NCBI RefSeq assembly: GCF_000372845.1
Contig: NZ_KB889963.1
Span: forward strand, 2,624,304-2,688,303
DNA length: 64,000 nt
Direction: 5' to 3'
DNA from: Methylocystis rosea SV97
Lineage (GTDB): Bacteria > Pseudomonadota > Alphaproteobacteria > Rhizobiales > Beijerinckiaceae
The notes beneath the pieces were generated by a model. That model ran no database searches. It saw only the letters and a program-made list of their open reading frames with translations, and was not told the origin of the DNA. A program made the position numbers and the translations under genes. Of the stretch, positions 24,622 to 32,655 are shown piece by piece. The number at the start of each line of letters is the position of its first letter. The first letter of the stretch is position 1.

Positions 24622-25288
24622 GCGCCGAGATAGTCGCGCGCTGGAACCGAGGCTAATTACCGATCCATTGAAGCGGGCCGAGGCGGAAGCAGCGAATGGC
24701 CTCCGCCAATTTGATGCCGGCAAAGATGCGGCGCAAGAAGCCATCGACCGGCACGCCTTCAAATTGAGACCGTCTTTGATTTTGAGCCTCCACCGTGAGG
24801 CGTTGGCCGGCATCAGCTTATTTGCTGGTAATTTCCGACCTTCTGCTGTCGAGATCAGCAAGAGCAAACATGAGCCGCCACCGGCGCATTTAGTGCCCGC
24901 TTTAGTCGAAGAACTATGCGATTACGTCAACGACAACTGGGAAACTGAGACGCCACTGCACCTATCGGCGTTTGTCATGTGGAGGCTCAACTGGATTCAT
25001 CCGTTCGCCGATGGCAACGGTCGAACTTCTCGAATCGTCTCATATGTTGTCCTAATGGTCCGCTCCGGCTTTATCCTGCCAGGGACGCCAACCATTCCCG
25101 ATCAAATTGTAAGTGACAGACGAGGATATTTCGACGCCTTGGACAAGGCCGATGACGCGTGGAAAGACGGACGTGTGGATGTGACAGCGATGGAAGAGCT
25201 TCTGGGCGGGATGCTCGCGCGCCAGCTCGCTGCCTTTTACGAAAGCGCTGGCGGTAAAATGCCGTCGATTGGCGACGAGCTTGTTTAA
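24602..25288 (+). CDS. Fic domain protein (AMPylase toxin candidate)
   Basis: 228 aa. The active-site loop HPFADGNGRTSR (about residues 142-153) matches the Fic consensus HPFxDGNGRxxR completely, so it should be able to transfer AMP or another nucleotide moiety to a target protein. Upstream the N-terminal helices contain HREALAGISLFAGNFR, typical of the Fic core. The 20-bp overlap with the 75-aa gene at 24394 supports a toxin-antitoxin pair. Target unknown. It sits among island cargo between the broken ligase and a convergent HicA-like pair. Confidence 0.85.
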   Translation: MSNEASERRDSRALEPRLITDPLKRAEAEAANGLRQFDAGKDAAQEAIDRHAFKLRPSLILSLHREALAGISLFAGNFRPSAVEISKSKHEPPPAHLVPALVEELCDYVNDNWETETPLHLSAFVMWRLNWIHPFADGNGRTSRIVSYVVLMVRSGFILPGTPTIPDQIVSDRRGYFDALDKADDAWKDGRVDVTAMEELLGGMLARQLAAFYESAGGKMPSIGDELV

Positions 25289-25335
25289 GCGGCATTGGCG
25301 ACGCTTTCCCGGCCTGAAGGAGAAGTTGCGGGTAT

Positions 25336-25611
25336 TCACTTCGTGAAGGCTAGCTCCTCGTATTCCGCCCGATCGACGGTGCAGTCGACCATTCGGAGAA
25401 AATCTTTTTTCGTGAGCCCGATCTGTTTAGCCATCTGTCCTAACAGCGGGTCGCCGATTGTTCTATGAGATGAGCCGTGGCTCATCTTTGTTTTCCTTAT
25501 CGTCTTCTTTCCGGCGAGATTCCAATAGATGTAATAGAAATGGTCGCCGGAATCTTTTTCAAAGCCCTTACGCTGCAGCGCGGCGTCGATATGGTCTCTT
25601 TCCCTGGTCAC
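25336..25611 (-). CDS. HicA-like protein
   Basis: 91 aa. The sequence follows the HicA/YcfA small dsRBD-like fold: an N-terminal helix with LQRKGFEKDSGDHFYYIY, a strand, KMSHGSS (the candidate catalytic histidine), then TIGDPLLGQMAKQIGLTKKDF. HicA proteins are mRNA interferases normally paired with HicB. Here the upstream partner is instead a 351-aa protein whose stop overlaps this start (ATGA). So either the small protein has a new partner or it works as a regulatory subunit. Likeness judged by eye. Confidence 0.6.
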   Translation of the reverse strand: MTRERDHIDAALQRKGFEKDSGDHFYYIYWNLAGKKTIRKTKMSHGSSHRTIGDPLLGQMAKQIGLTKKDFLRMVDCTVDRAEYEELAFTK

Positions 25612-26663
25612 GGGCGCACCACTTTGAATCGTGACAGCAGAGCGTGTTTGACCGCCAAAGCTTCAGAGTCCAATTCATCGTCAGAAGCCAAGGCGTAGTG
25701 CCGCCAGAGCACATTCAACTCGGCCATCACGCACTGTCTTAGCTCGTCATAGCTTTGCGAAAACACGTCAATTCCTAACGACTTTTCCTGGACTAAAAAA
25801 ATTCGATCTTGCCAGTCCACCGTCACCGGAATCGACAACGGGCGAACCGTTCCTATTAAATGCTCGTCTGCTCTGAACTGTTCGATTGGCTCTAGTGTCG
25901 GCTCCAGCTCTGTCGCAGTGTGCAGTTCTTTGAACGAACTGACGTCGCCCTTCTGATTGAACTTGGGATGGCCCACCAATTTGATGCGGCGCCGGACATT
26001 CGCCGTTAGCCAACGCTCCAACGGGAGAGGATAGTCGAGACGCAGCGCGGGTTCCTTGCTAGGCTTTATAGTCAAGATCGTCTGGGCGAAGTCGATCGCT
26101 CTCAGCTTCCCTACAATTGTCTCTTGATCTATCTCTGGGGGGCTTCCGGCTTCGTATCGCCGAAGTAGGCCCCGCGCTCGGTCTGCCCTGAAAGCGAATG
26201 GTCCACGGCTTCCCTCTCGTACCGTGATCTCTAGTCCGGTATCTTCCGGCGGAATAAGGCCAAGAGCGGCTTGCGCCATAAACCAACGCTCACGGGCGTT
26301 GGGAAGTGCCTGTTCGACCCTGCGCTCATCTCCACTATCGAACGCCTTCAATGTCTTCAACAGCTTGTTGCGGGCCGCCGCGACTGCAGGCGTGAAGGCG
26401 CCAGATTGCGATGCGATGTTAAACGGTTGGATGTGGCTCCCGGGGATGGGTGTCCGGCAGATGACAGCATATTCTCGCTTCACCTTCGCCGGAGGCTTCA
26501 ATCGCTCACTAATTGAGCGCCCTTCCGATCGCATGCCAATGATGTAAACCATGCGCTGAAGCGCATTGAGGGACGCGATAACAGCATCGGCTGGAGCGCC
26601 GTCCAGCCGTTCCACAGACACACCGCCGAACTTGAGCTGTATATCGTCTGCCCGCTCTGCCAC
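25608..26663 (-). CDS. Unknown 351-residue partner of the HicA-like gene
   Basis: 351 aa from a GTG at 26663; a stop lies just upstream, so this start is forced unless an internal one is used. Soluble. Notable stretches are LNALQRMVYIIGM, KREYAVICRTPIPGSHIQPF, LRAIDFAQTILTIKPS and, near the end, SQSYDELRQCVMAELNVLWRHYALASD. I do not recognise the family. Its stop overlaps the HicA-like start by four bases, so both are made together. It takes HicB's place in gene order but is much larger. Confidence 0.6.
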   Translation of the reverse strand: MAERADDIQLKFGGVSVERLDGAPADAVIASLNALQRMVYIIGMRSEGRSISERLKPPAKVKREYAVICRTPIPGSHIQPFNIASQSGAFTPAVAAARNKLLKTLKAFDSGDERRVEQALPNARERWFMAQAALGLIPPEDTGLEITVREGSRGPFAFRADRARGLLRRYEAGSPPEIDQETIVGKLRAIDFAQTILTIKPSKEPALRLDYPLPLERWLTANVRRRIKLVGHPKFNQKGDVSSFKELHTATELEPTLEPIEQFRADEHLIGTVRPLSIPVTVDWQDRIFLVQEKSLGIDVFSQSYDELRQCVMAELNVLWRHYALASDDELDSEALAVKHALLSRFKVVRP

Positions 26664-26900
26664 TTAGAGCCCGCCCCATCCGTTCGTCGGTCGTTTATAA
26701 CTAGAACTGTGTTAACGCACTGCTTCAGCGCTGGAAAGGCACGGCCAACGAGTGACGCAGATGCCGCGGATCGCCGCCCATCGATGGCGCGCGAGCCTGC
26801 GCACGAGGTCGGGCTGGCGTGCGCCGCGGAGTAAGGCCTATGGCGTGCGCGCCAACATGCAGGGGCTCCCTCATCTTATGGTGAGTTCGATTCTTATGAG
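26664..26900. other. Short non-coding stretch
   Basis: About 240 bp upstream of the HicA-like pair and downstream of a phage gene remnant. It should contain the promoter of the pair. No clear box seen. Confidence 0.3.
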
Positions 26901-27042
26901 TTCGCCGTCGACATAGGGCGCGGGCCGTCAGCTTGACCAGCGCGTCCTCGGATCCGACCAGCGCGTCTAGCGACTTCTTCGCCGCGTCGGCGCCCGACGT
27001 TCGGACGTCGATTTCAATGCGTGAGCGGACGGCTTCGGCCAT
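26901..27042 (-). pseudogene. Phage tail tape-measure-like N-terminal scrap
   Basis: The minus-strand frame begins MAEAVRSRIEIDVRTSGADA and continues AKKSLDALVGSEDALVKL, resembling the N-terminus of phage tape-measure or minor tail proteins. After about 45 residues the composition changes to arginine- and histidine-rich nonsense, so the gene is truncated. It is the most distal phage-type sequence from the integrase. Confidence 0.45.
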
Positions 27043-27135
27043 CGCTTAACCTCTCCTTAAACCCAGAGAAACCCGTCGGGACGTTCCGCGCTTTCGTATG
27101 CGGACGGCCTGCGGTCATCGTTCGACGCAATCTCT

Positions 27136-27831
27136 TCAACTTGGCTCATGCATGGCGACGATTGCGCCAAGCCGGCTAAACATGAAATCCGTTGATGCTT
27201 TCACGTTCTCGAATGCCTGGTCGCAAGCCGCTTTACGCGCCGCATTCGCTGTCACGGCGCCCTTGAAAAGATTACCGCCTCGCAAGTCTTCGCGAAGAGT
27301 TTTTCGGCCGCGTGCGTCGATCAGCCCGCACGACGTTCCCGGGACAGCGCCACGCTTGCAAATAGAGATCTCGCTCAGGTCGCACTCGTCGAGGACATGG
27401 ACCGTCTTTCCCTCGATTGTGACAGTGTGCTCGCGAACGGTTCGGTAGCCTACTACAGACATCTCGGACCATTCACCAATTGCGACTTTACGAGCAAGGT
27501 GTTCTTGATGGTCGTCGCCTTTGCGAAGTTGGACCCGAAAGGCAAGGCCCCATTGATCTTGTATGAGCTCAAGCCGGTCGGCTGTGGTGGCGAACAAGCC
27601 AATTTCTTCGTGTTCCGTATAAGCCGAGATCGCCTTACCGCTCATCAGCGAAGCTGCGAAAGCGCCTGTCGCGAACGCTTCCCAACGCCGTAATCGGGCG
27701 TACCAATGGACCTTGTTCCAGAGACAGGCGTAGCCCTGGAGCGCCGGCGCAGACACGCCCACATCACGAAGGTCAAACCGATCAGCCTCGCGAACAAATT
27801 TAAACTCCATATCGGCGGAGAATCCGCTCAT
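27136..27831 (-). CDS. HK97-type prohead protease
   Basis: 231 aa from the ATG at 27831 with GGAGG upstream. The family layout is clear: LQGYACLWNKVHW, an FATGAFAASL segment, a histidine in SAYTEHEEIGLFA, and the serine region EWSEMSVVGYRTVREH ahead of DECDLSEISICKRGA. Prohead proteases process the scaffold and capsid of tailed phages. No major capsid, portal or terminase gene is present beside it, so it is either a relic or part of a capsid-modifying satellite. It overlaps the upstream gene by four bases. Confidence 0.8.
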   Translation of the reverse strand: MSGFSADMEFKFVREADRFDLRDVGVSAPALQGYACLWNKVHWYARLRRWEAFATGAFAASLMSGKAISAYTEHEEIGLFATTADRLELIQDQWGLAFRVQLRKGDDHQEHLARKVAIGEWSEMSVVGYRTVREHTVTIEGKTVHVLDECDLSEISICKRGAVPGTSCGLIDARGRKTLREDLRGGNLFKGAVTANAARKAACDQAFENVKASTDFMFSRLGAIVAMHEPS

Positions 27832-28481
27832 CGCAACGCCTCCGGAATTTCCTCGGCGCCGATTGCACCCTTCTCCACAGCCTCGCGGAGATAGTAGGCA
27901 ACGCGGCCGCACCGATCGCGCGGGCTATCGAGAAATACCGGCGGATGTGCGAGTTGGCTCCACCAGACGTTCTCTGCGTTCAACATGTCGGCGATCTCGT
28001 CATACGCTCGCTGCGCCTCGCTGGCTGCAATCAAAGATCTAGCGACGGCAGCGATCCGCTCGAGTATCAGCGGCCCGATCTTCTCGCGCACAGCCTCCGA
28101 CGCCTGGCCGTGAAGCACACGAAGCCGCGAGTCGAGGGCATTTATTGCCTGTTTGAGATCGTCCAGGTCGCGTTGCTTGGCGTTGAGCGTTTCTTGCTTC
28201 AGCAGGAAATCGTCGCGCGGCGCGGCGCTGGGTGCAACATCTCCGATAAGGTCAGACACGCGCGCCTCAGCCGCGCGATCAATCGGATTATGCCCGGTCT
28301 CTTCGCTGAGGGAGAGACTGCGCAGCTCGCGAGCGAGTTCGATGGCTTCTCGCTCGGTCGAAACCAGTCTGAGCGATAGCTCGTCGCGGCGCGTGCGCAC
28401 CCGAGCATACTCCTCGCTCGCGCGGTCAAGGGACACCATCTCGGCGATGGTCGTATTCGGGGCCATTTCGGTCTTCGCCAT
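27828..28481 (-). CDS. Coiled-coil phage-island protein
   Basis: 217 aa from the ATG at 28481, preceded by a purine-rich AGGAAGGAAAGA. Almost entirely helical: RTRRDELSLRLVSTEREAIELARELRSL and KQRDLDDLKQAINALDSRLRVL are coiled-coil-like. The C-terminus (GRVAYYLREAVEKGAIGAEEIPEAL) is compact. It is translationally coupled to the prohead protease through ATGA, so a scaffold-like or assembly role is conceivable, but I do not recognise a family. Confidence 0.6.
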   Translation of the reverse strand: MAKTEMAPNTTIAEMVSLDRASEEYARVRTRRDELSLRLVSTEREAIELARELRSLSLSEETGHNPIDRAAEARVSDLIGDVAPSAAPRDDFLLKQETLNAKQRDLDDLKQAINALDSRLRVLHGQASEAVREKIGPLILERIAAVARSLIAASEAQRAYDEIADMLNAENVWWSQLAHPPVFLDSPRDRCGRVAYYLREAVEKGAIGAEEIPEALR

Positions 28482-28568
28482 TCTTTCCTTCCTCGGTGCC
28501 GCCAACATGATCGCCTCCATTCGTAATCACGAAAATAACTCCGCTCACGTCTGACAAAAACTGATGTG

Positions 28569-28876
28569 TCAGACTTTCTCTTTCTCGCGATCGGCGGCTC
28601 TCAACTTCCGAAACATGCGGCGCTCGAATGCAGCTAGAGCATAAGGCGCGCGAGCGCGGCCAACATGAAGGATCGCGGCGCGACATGACAGCCGACCGGC
28701 TGCTATCAGTTGGCGCACTTCCGAAAGCGCCGCGGCGTCGTTGATCGCCTGCCGCCGCCAGCCTGTACGAGGGCCCGAAGTGCTCGCTGAAAAGCCGCCC
28801 GTGAAGTTTCGTCCGCTGCCGTAGCCGATAGCTCCTCGAGCATCGCAGCCATCGTGTCAAAGTCCGGTCCTTGCAT
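28569..28876 (-). pseudogene. Small phage-island gene with apparent frameshift
   Basis: The ATG at 28876 directly follows the stop of the gene at 28883 and gives MQGPDFDTMAAMLEELSATA and further helix for about 40 residues before losing coding character. A second frame continues with AINDAAALSEVRQLIAAGRL and AFERRMFRKLRAADREKEKV to a stop at 28569. Coding-like character switching frames near 28750 suggests a frameshift mutation, a sequencing error, or two overlapping genes. Confidence 0.35.
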
Positions 28877-28882
28877 TGGCGT

Positions 28883-29191
28883 TCACTTTCGCTCGGATCC
28901 GGCGCCGACGTTCTCGGTAACGCCATCGCGAGAATCTTCGATTGCGAGACTCATCTGCGCCGGCGAAGGCGATGTGCGCGAGCCGATCGGACGCTTTGCG
29001 CCCGGGAGCGCTTCCTCAACAGCTGGCGGGCTATCGGCGTCAAGAGGGCGCGAGTAGCCGTGCGCCTGCAGCACATGCTCGAGCGCAACTTCGTCGACTT
29101 CGACGCGCAGCACGCGGCGGCCGCTCGCCCTCCGCACGCGACTGCGGCGCATGCGCTCGGCCGCGGTCATCTTTTCTGTTTCATTTTGCAC
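28883..29191 (-). CDS. Small basic phage-island protein
   Basis: 102 aa (an internal ATG at 29170 is an alternative). The arginine-rich N-terminal MTAAERMRRSRVRRASGRR followed by VLRVEVDEVALEHVLQAHG is a pattern seen in small prophage proteins of Alphaproteobacteria. The remainder looks disordered. It overlaps the end of the upstream gene and abuts the next, so it belongs to the minus-strand operon of the island. Function not known. Confidence 0.5.
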   Translation of the reverse strand: MQNETEKMTAAERMRRSRVRRASGRRVLRVEVDEVALEHVLQAHGYSRPLDADSPPAVEEALPGAKRPIGSRTSPSPAQMSLAIEDSRDGVTENVGAGSERK

Positions 29192-29499
29192 GGGAAAATA
29201 TTTTCTTCCTTAACCGGTCGCGCGCATCCGTTAGCATGGCTTTCATTGCACCCCCCAGGCAGACCTGCGAGCGCATGCGCGCGGCGGCGATTCGCGACAA
29301 GCGACCGAAGCCGCGCCACAATCGCGTCGGCGCTGAAAAACGCTTCAATATCGGTGGTGCCGCCTGCGATGAACTGCGCGATCGTGCGCTCATGAATCGT
29401 CGCGAGCGCACGCTCGAGCCGCGCGTCGTTGAGCACGGCGAGATTTTCGGCCTGCCGAAAGAGTTCAACGAGCGTCGCGGGATCGTCGACGTCGATCAT
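29167..29499 (-). CDS. Small phage-island protein, unknown
   Basis: 110 aa from the ATG at 29499, which overlaps the stop of the preceding gene (ATGA). Helical: VDDPATLVELFRQAENLAVL, then ATIHERTIAQFIAGGTTDIEAF and a basic arginine/alanine helix. The tail contains two cysteines. A GTG three codons upstream could also serve. No family recognised. Same operon as the neighbours. Confidence 0.5.
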   Translation of the reverse strand: MIDVDDPATLVELFRQAENLAVLNDARLERALATIHERTIAQFIAGGTTDIEAFFSADAIVARLRSLVANRRRAHALAGLPGGCNESHANGCARPVKEENIFPCKMKQKR

Positions 29500-29726
29500 C
29501 GGCGCCACCGATCCGCAAGCGCTTGAAGCTGCTCCTTCGTCGCCAGGCGCGGTGTGGAGTCACGCAAAACTTCGAACGGATCGAGTGCGTCTGGCGCGGT
29601 CGGCGGCGCCGCGGCGGGCGGTTGGGGCGTTGTCGCCGTGTGTTCGGGCGTCGCGTCGGGGTTGCGCGGCAAGCGCAATATGCGATTGCCGTTCTGTCCT
29701 CTCCGTTCGTCAAGATTCAAGGCCAT
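29496..29726 (-). CDS. Small proline-rich phage-island protein
   Basis: 76 aa from the ATG at 29726. A charged N-terminus (MALNLDERRGQNGNRILRLP) is followed by a threonine/proline/alanine-rich linker (about residues 25-50) and a helical end (KEQLQALADRWRR). Its stop overlaps the next start. Composition suggests a linker-type adaptor; function unknown. It is the first gene downstream of the iteron-like region. Confidence 0.45.
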   Translation of the reverse strand: MALNLDERRGQNGNRILRLPRNPDATPEHTATTPQPPAAAPPTAPDALDPFEVLRDSTPRLATKEQLQALADRWRR

Positions 29727-29763
29727 CAAGTTCTGTTCGTTTCGGGTTGAATTTGTCGCCTAA

Positions 29764-29864
29764 TTGCTCCGTTGCGTCTGCGTTGCACTTGCGTTGCATG
29801 CAACGCGCCCTGCGACGTGCGTTGCGTTGCACGCACCCTTTTAGGGGTGCAACGTGCAACGCAC
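29764..29864. other. Iteron- and palindrome-rich DNA, candidate replication origin
   Basis: Within 100 bp, GTTGC occurs five times and its complement GCAAC three times, the first three GTTGC copies 11 bp apart. Included are a perfect 16-bp palindrome (29791-29806) and a 9-bp inverted repeat (29824-29832 with 29854-29862) enclosing a smaller GC hairpin. It lies directly at the end of the primase/ATPase gene, where satellite and plasmid origins often lie. A terminator role is possible instead. Confidence 0.5.
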
Positions 29865-32018
29865 TCACGAGGGGATCTGGGGGATTTTCCATATAAGGTC
29901 CTCGTCCTCGGCGAAGACGCCTTTATCCAAGAGCCCGTTCTTCACGCGGCGGAAGTGCGACCGCCCCGTCGCCGAGAGCTGCCCCGTTTCGTTTTTGTCG
30001 AGGATGCCGCGGCTTTTGAGTATGTCGCGCAAGGCGTCGATAGAGACCCTGCGGCGAGCGGGGACGTTGTCCAAGCCCTGCGAAAGCACGGCGGCGCTCG
30101 CCAGCTCCTCGTAGGCGTTGATGAAGCTGCGCCGGACGAAGTCCAATTCGCTGCTCGCTCTGCCCTTCACGCCGGCGGACGCCTCTTCAGCCACGAATCC
30201 CGCGTCAGGATCGGAGCGGACGATTCGAGGCGCGAACTGCTGATAGTTCGCCGGTGAGCGTGTTCGAGCCTTTGTGAATTCGAGTCTGAACTGCGCGGCA
30301 CAGGTATCCTCTTCCGCTCCATCCAGCTTGGAGAGCATGATGACGCTCTCCATCTGCCATTCGCGGGTTTTGGTTCCGAAGCCTTTCGAAGCATCGTGGC
30401 CAGTGTGGTGCATCCATACTTGCGCGATGCGGCGCGCCGAGATTTGCAACGTAAGGTCTTTGACTTGGCCCCACGCCTCTTCGTCACCCATGGCCCCCGC
30501 CAGCAGGGACATGATGTTGTCAAAAAAGATCACGTCCGGCTTTACGATATCGATCTCTCGCCAAAGCCATGCGCGCCCAAGGTCGCTGTTAAGGGGCGCC
30601 ATTTCGTTGGGGCCGAGAACGTCCCGGTTGTAGCCGAATAGAGCAATGCCCTCGCCGTAGAGCCCGGCGACGATCTCTGAGCGTTCTTTGAAAAGGTCTG
30701 CACTCATTTCGCCGTCGAGATACATGACGCGCGCCGCGCGTCGGCCCTGCCAGCCGAGAAAATCCGCGCCTCCTGCGATCGCCGCAGCCCATGCAAGCGA
30801 GAATAGCGTTTTACCGATTCCAGTCGGGCCGATCAGAAGCAGGCGCGACGTGGTAGATAGGACGTCGCCGGAGACGAAGTCCCGTGGCGGCAAGTCGCGC
30901 GTGAGCCAGCTCGATATCCGCAGTTCGTCACGTGCCGTTGGCGGCGCGCCGAGGGCTTCTGTTATGCGCGCCTCGGCGCGCTCTTGAGCTTTCTGACGGT
31001 AGTCATCAATCCTGACGATCTCCGCATTCAAAGCGTTCTCATCGATCGGAAACGCATCAAAGGTCTCCGCGAGCGCCTGCGCCTGCTCGGCCGGCGTGAC
31101 GTTCTCGGCCACCCAGGCGCGCAGGTCGTTCATGTTGCGGCTCTCGCAGTGGCCGTGGTGGCATTGGAAGCCGCCCGAGCCCGGCCGGTAGCCCGCCTCG
31201 TTGCGCGAATCGGAGTGCTCCGCCGCCCAAGGGCAGATGACTGAGACGAAGCCATTATCGTTGGGGGTGGCGTCGAGCAGCATCTCCTTAATATCGAAGA
31301 GCTTCAGAATGGGGTCGGCGCCGAGCTCCTCAGCGGTGGCGCGCCGCGCGCCAGCAATGTCTTTGAACTTCACGAGCGCGTCTTCGCTCAGGTCGACGCC
31401 CAGCCAGAAGGCGAGGTCCTCGACCGAATAGGCGATCTCCGGAGCCCAGACCGCCATTTGGTGCGGCCAGCCGGCGCCGCCGTTCTTCGCCTTGACGCTG
31501 TCCTTGTTGTTCGACCCGACGGGCAGGCGCGCGACGCGCGTGACGCCCTTCATGCCCGGATCTTTGAGCGACGGGTTGATGTCGGGATCATCGACTATGG
31601 CGCAGATCAGCGCGTTGAGCGCGCGGGCGTCGGTCCCGTTGGACAGCCGGTAGCCGTATTGCCAGTTGCCAGGCGATGTCTCCAGCTCGTAGGTCGCGGG
31701 CGGCATGACGGCGCGCACCTCGGCTTCGAGCAGCTTCGTGCCGACGTCGTCGATGACGAAGACAAATTGGCGCTCGAACAGCTCTTTCTTGCGCGCGAAC
31801 TTGCCGTCACCGGCGGGCTTGAAGAGCGACACCGTGAAATAGTTGGAGGTCTCGACGGTTGGCTTGGCGATGTTCTTGCCGGCTTGGCGGACCCACCACG
31901 AATTCTCGCCCCAGGAGATCGGAACGCGGCGCCAGTCGTCGCCTGCGATAGCCTCCAAAAACTCCTGATTTGTAAGCGTGACGGGCGGCGCATTGCTCGC
32001 CTCGGCGTTTCGTGCCAT
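29865..32018 (-). CDS. Primase-like/RepA-type ATPase replication protein
   Basis: 717 aa. The N-terminal third resembles RepB/primase-like domains of mobile elements (RQFVFVIDDVGTKL, then WQYGYRLSNGTDARALNALI and TRVARLPVGSNNK). The middle is a RecA-fold ATPase: Walker A GPTGIGKT, a YLDGEMS strand, Walker B PDVIFFDN. A C-terminal winged-helix-like end follows. Such proteins start replication of phage satellites and integrative elements by binding origin iterons. A repeat cluster lies just past its 3' end. It is the largest gene of the island. Confidence 0.75.
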   Translation of the reverse strand: MARNAEASNAPPVTLTNQEFLEAIAGDDWRRVPISWGENSWWVRQAGKNIAKPTVETSNYFTVSLFKPAGDGKFARKKELFERQFVFVIDDVGTKLLEAEVRAVMPPATYELETSPGNWQYGYRLSNGTDARALNALICAIVDDPDINPSLKDPGMKGVTRVARLPVGSNNKDSVKAKNGGAGWPHQMAVWAPEIAYSVEDLAFWLGVDLSEDALVKFKDIAGARRATAEELGADPILKLFDIKEMLLDATPNDNGFVSVICPWAAEHSDSRNEAGYRPGSGGFQCHHGHCESRNMNDLRAWVAENVTPAEQAQALAETFDAFPIDENALNAEIVRIDDYRQKAQERAEARITEALGAPPTARDELRISSWLTRDLPPRDFVSGDVLSTTSRLLLIGPTGIGKTLFSLAWAAAIAGGADFLGWQGRRAARVMYLDGEMSADLFKERSEIVAGLYGEGIALFGYNRDVLGPNEMAPLNSDLGRAWLWREIDIVKPDVIFFDNIMSLLAGAMGDEEAWGQVKDLTLQISARRIAQVWMHHTGHDASKGFGTKTREWQMESVIMLSKLDGAEEDTCAAQFRLEFTKARTRSPANYQQFAPRIVRSDPDAGFVAEEASAGVKGRASSELDFVRRSFINAYEELASAAVLSQGLDNVPARRRVSIDALRDILKSRGILDKNETGQLSATGRSHFRRVKNGLLDKGVFAEDEDLIWKIPQIPS

Positions 32019-32053
32019 TCTTCCGGCTTCCGTATGTCGTAAGAGAATGTTTT

Positions 32054-32085
32054 GAGGGGCGCGCCGGTCGCAGGGCGCGCCCCTC
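32054..32085 (+). terminator. GC-rich hairpin between AlpA region and replication gene
   Basis: A perfect 12-bp stem (32054-32065 with 32074-32085) with an 8-nt loop, followed on the plus strand by TTTT. Both neighbours are on the minus strand, so it may act as an attenuator or an anti-read-through element. Confidence 0.5.
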
Positions 32086-32100
32086 GTTTTCTAAGCGTCG

Positions 32101-32262
32101 CTAGGATCGTTTATTGACCGGCGCTTTCTTCGCTCCGCGGCGGAGGATTTTAGCGTCACGGCGCCGAAGGCTCCTGCGCGGCCTGCCCTCGTCGCCCGAT
32201 TGCCGGCAAGTCCCGGCCCACGGATTGTAGGGGGCTGGATTTCGCGTTTTAGGACGCCGCAT
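32101..32262 (-). CDS. Possible 53-residue basic protein
   Basis: The ATG at 32262 comes two bases after the stop of the AlpA-like gene. The product is 53 aa, arginine- and lysine-rich (MRRPKTRNPAPYNPWAG, ending APVNKRS), without hydrophobic stretches. Its position in the operon and basic composition are consistent with a small DNA-binding protein. It could also be chance, since GC-rich DNA favours arginine-rich frames. Confidence 0.35.
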   Translation of the reverse strand: MRRPKTRNPAPYNPWAGTCRQSGDEGRPRRSLRRRDAKILRRGAKKAPVNKRS

Positions 32263-32264
32263 GA

Positions 32265-32471
32265 TTATGCAGCCTCCCGCTCGGCGCCGCGCGCAGCAAT
32301 GCGTGCCTCAAGCCACGCGATGACTTCGGCGCGGACGAATCCAATTCGCCGAGAGCCGAGAGACACGGCGACCGGAAAACGGTTTTCGTCGCGCAAGCGA
32401 TTGATCGCCGTGCGTGACAACGACGTTAGCCGCGCGCACTGGTCCAAAGTAATGAGGATGGGGTGCTCCAC
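32265..32471 (-). CDS. AlpA-family helix-turn-helix regulator/excisionase
   Basis: 68 aa. The fold is the short winged helix of AlpA/MerR-like excisionases: LDQCARLTSLSRTAINRLRDENRFPVAVSLG, then RRIGFVRAEVIAWLEARIA. These proteins switch on excision or replication of P4-type elements. It lies between the integrase and the replication gene, the standard place. No second regulator is seen. Confidence 0.85.
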   Translation of the reverse strand: MEHPILITLDQCARLTSLSRTAINRLRDENRFPVAVSLGSRRIGFVRAEVIAWLEARIAARGAEREAA

Positions 32472-32655
32472 TGTGCCGCTCCTTTCAAAATGAGCGGCCG
32501 GGGACGCAAGGGCCGCTTTGGTTAAGCAGCCCTAAACAATCACAAGTATTGATCTAATGGAAGCTAGACAATTCAAGTATTTACGGCGACAAATCCAACC
32601 ATATTATTTGGCTACAAAACTAACCAGGAAGTATTAATTAGGCGACAAAACTAAC

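Noticed and set aside
29764-29864. CRISPR array
   Set aside because: The repeats are only 5-9 bp with no uniform spacers; the iteron or hairpin reading fits better. No cas gene is present in the window.
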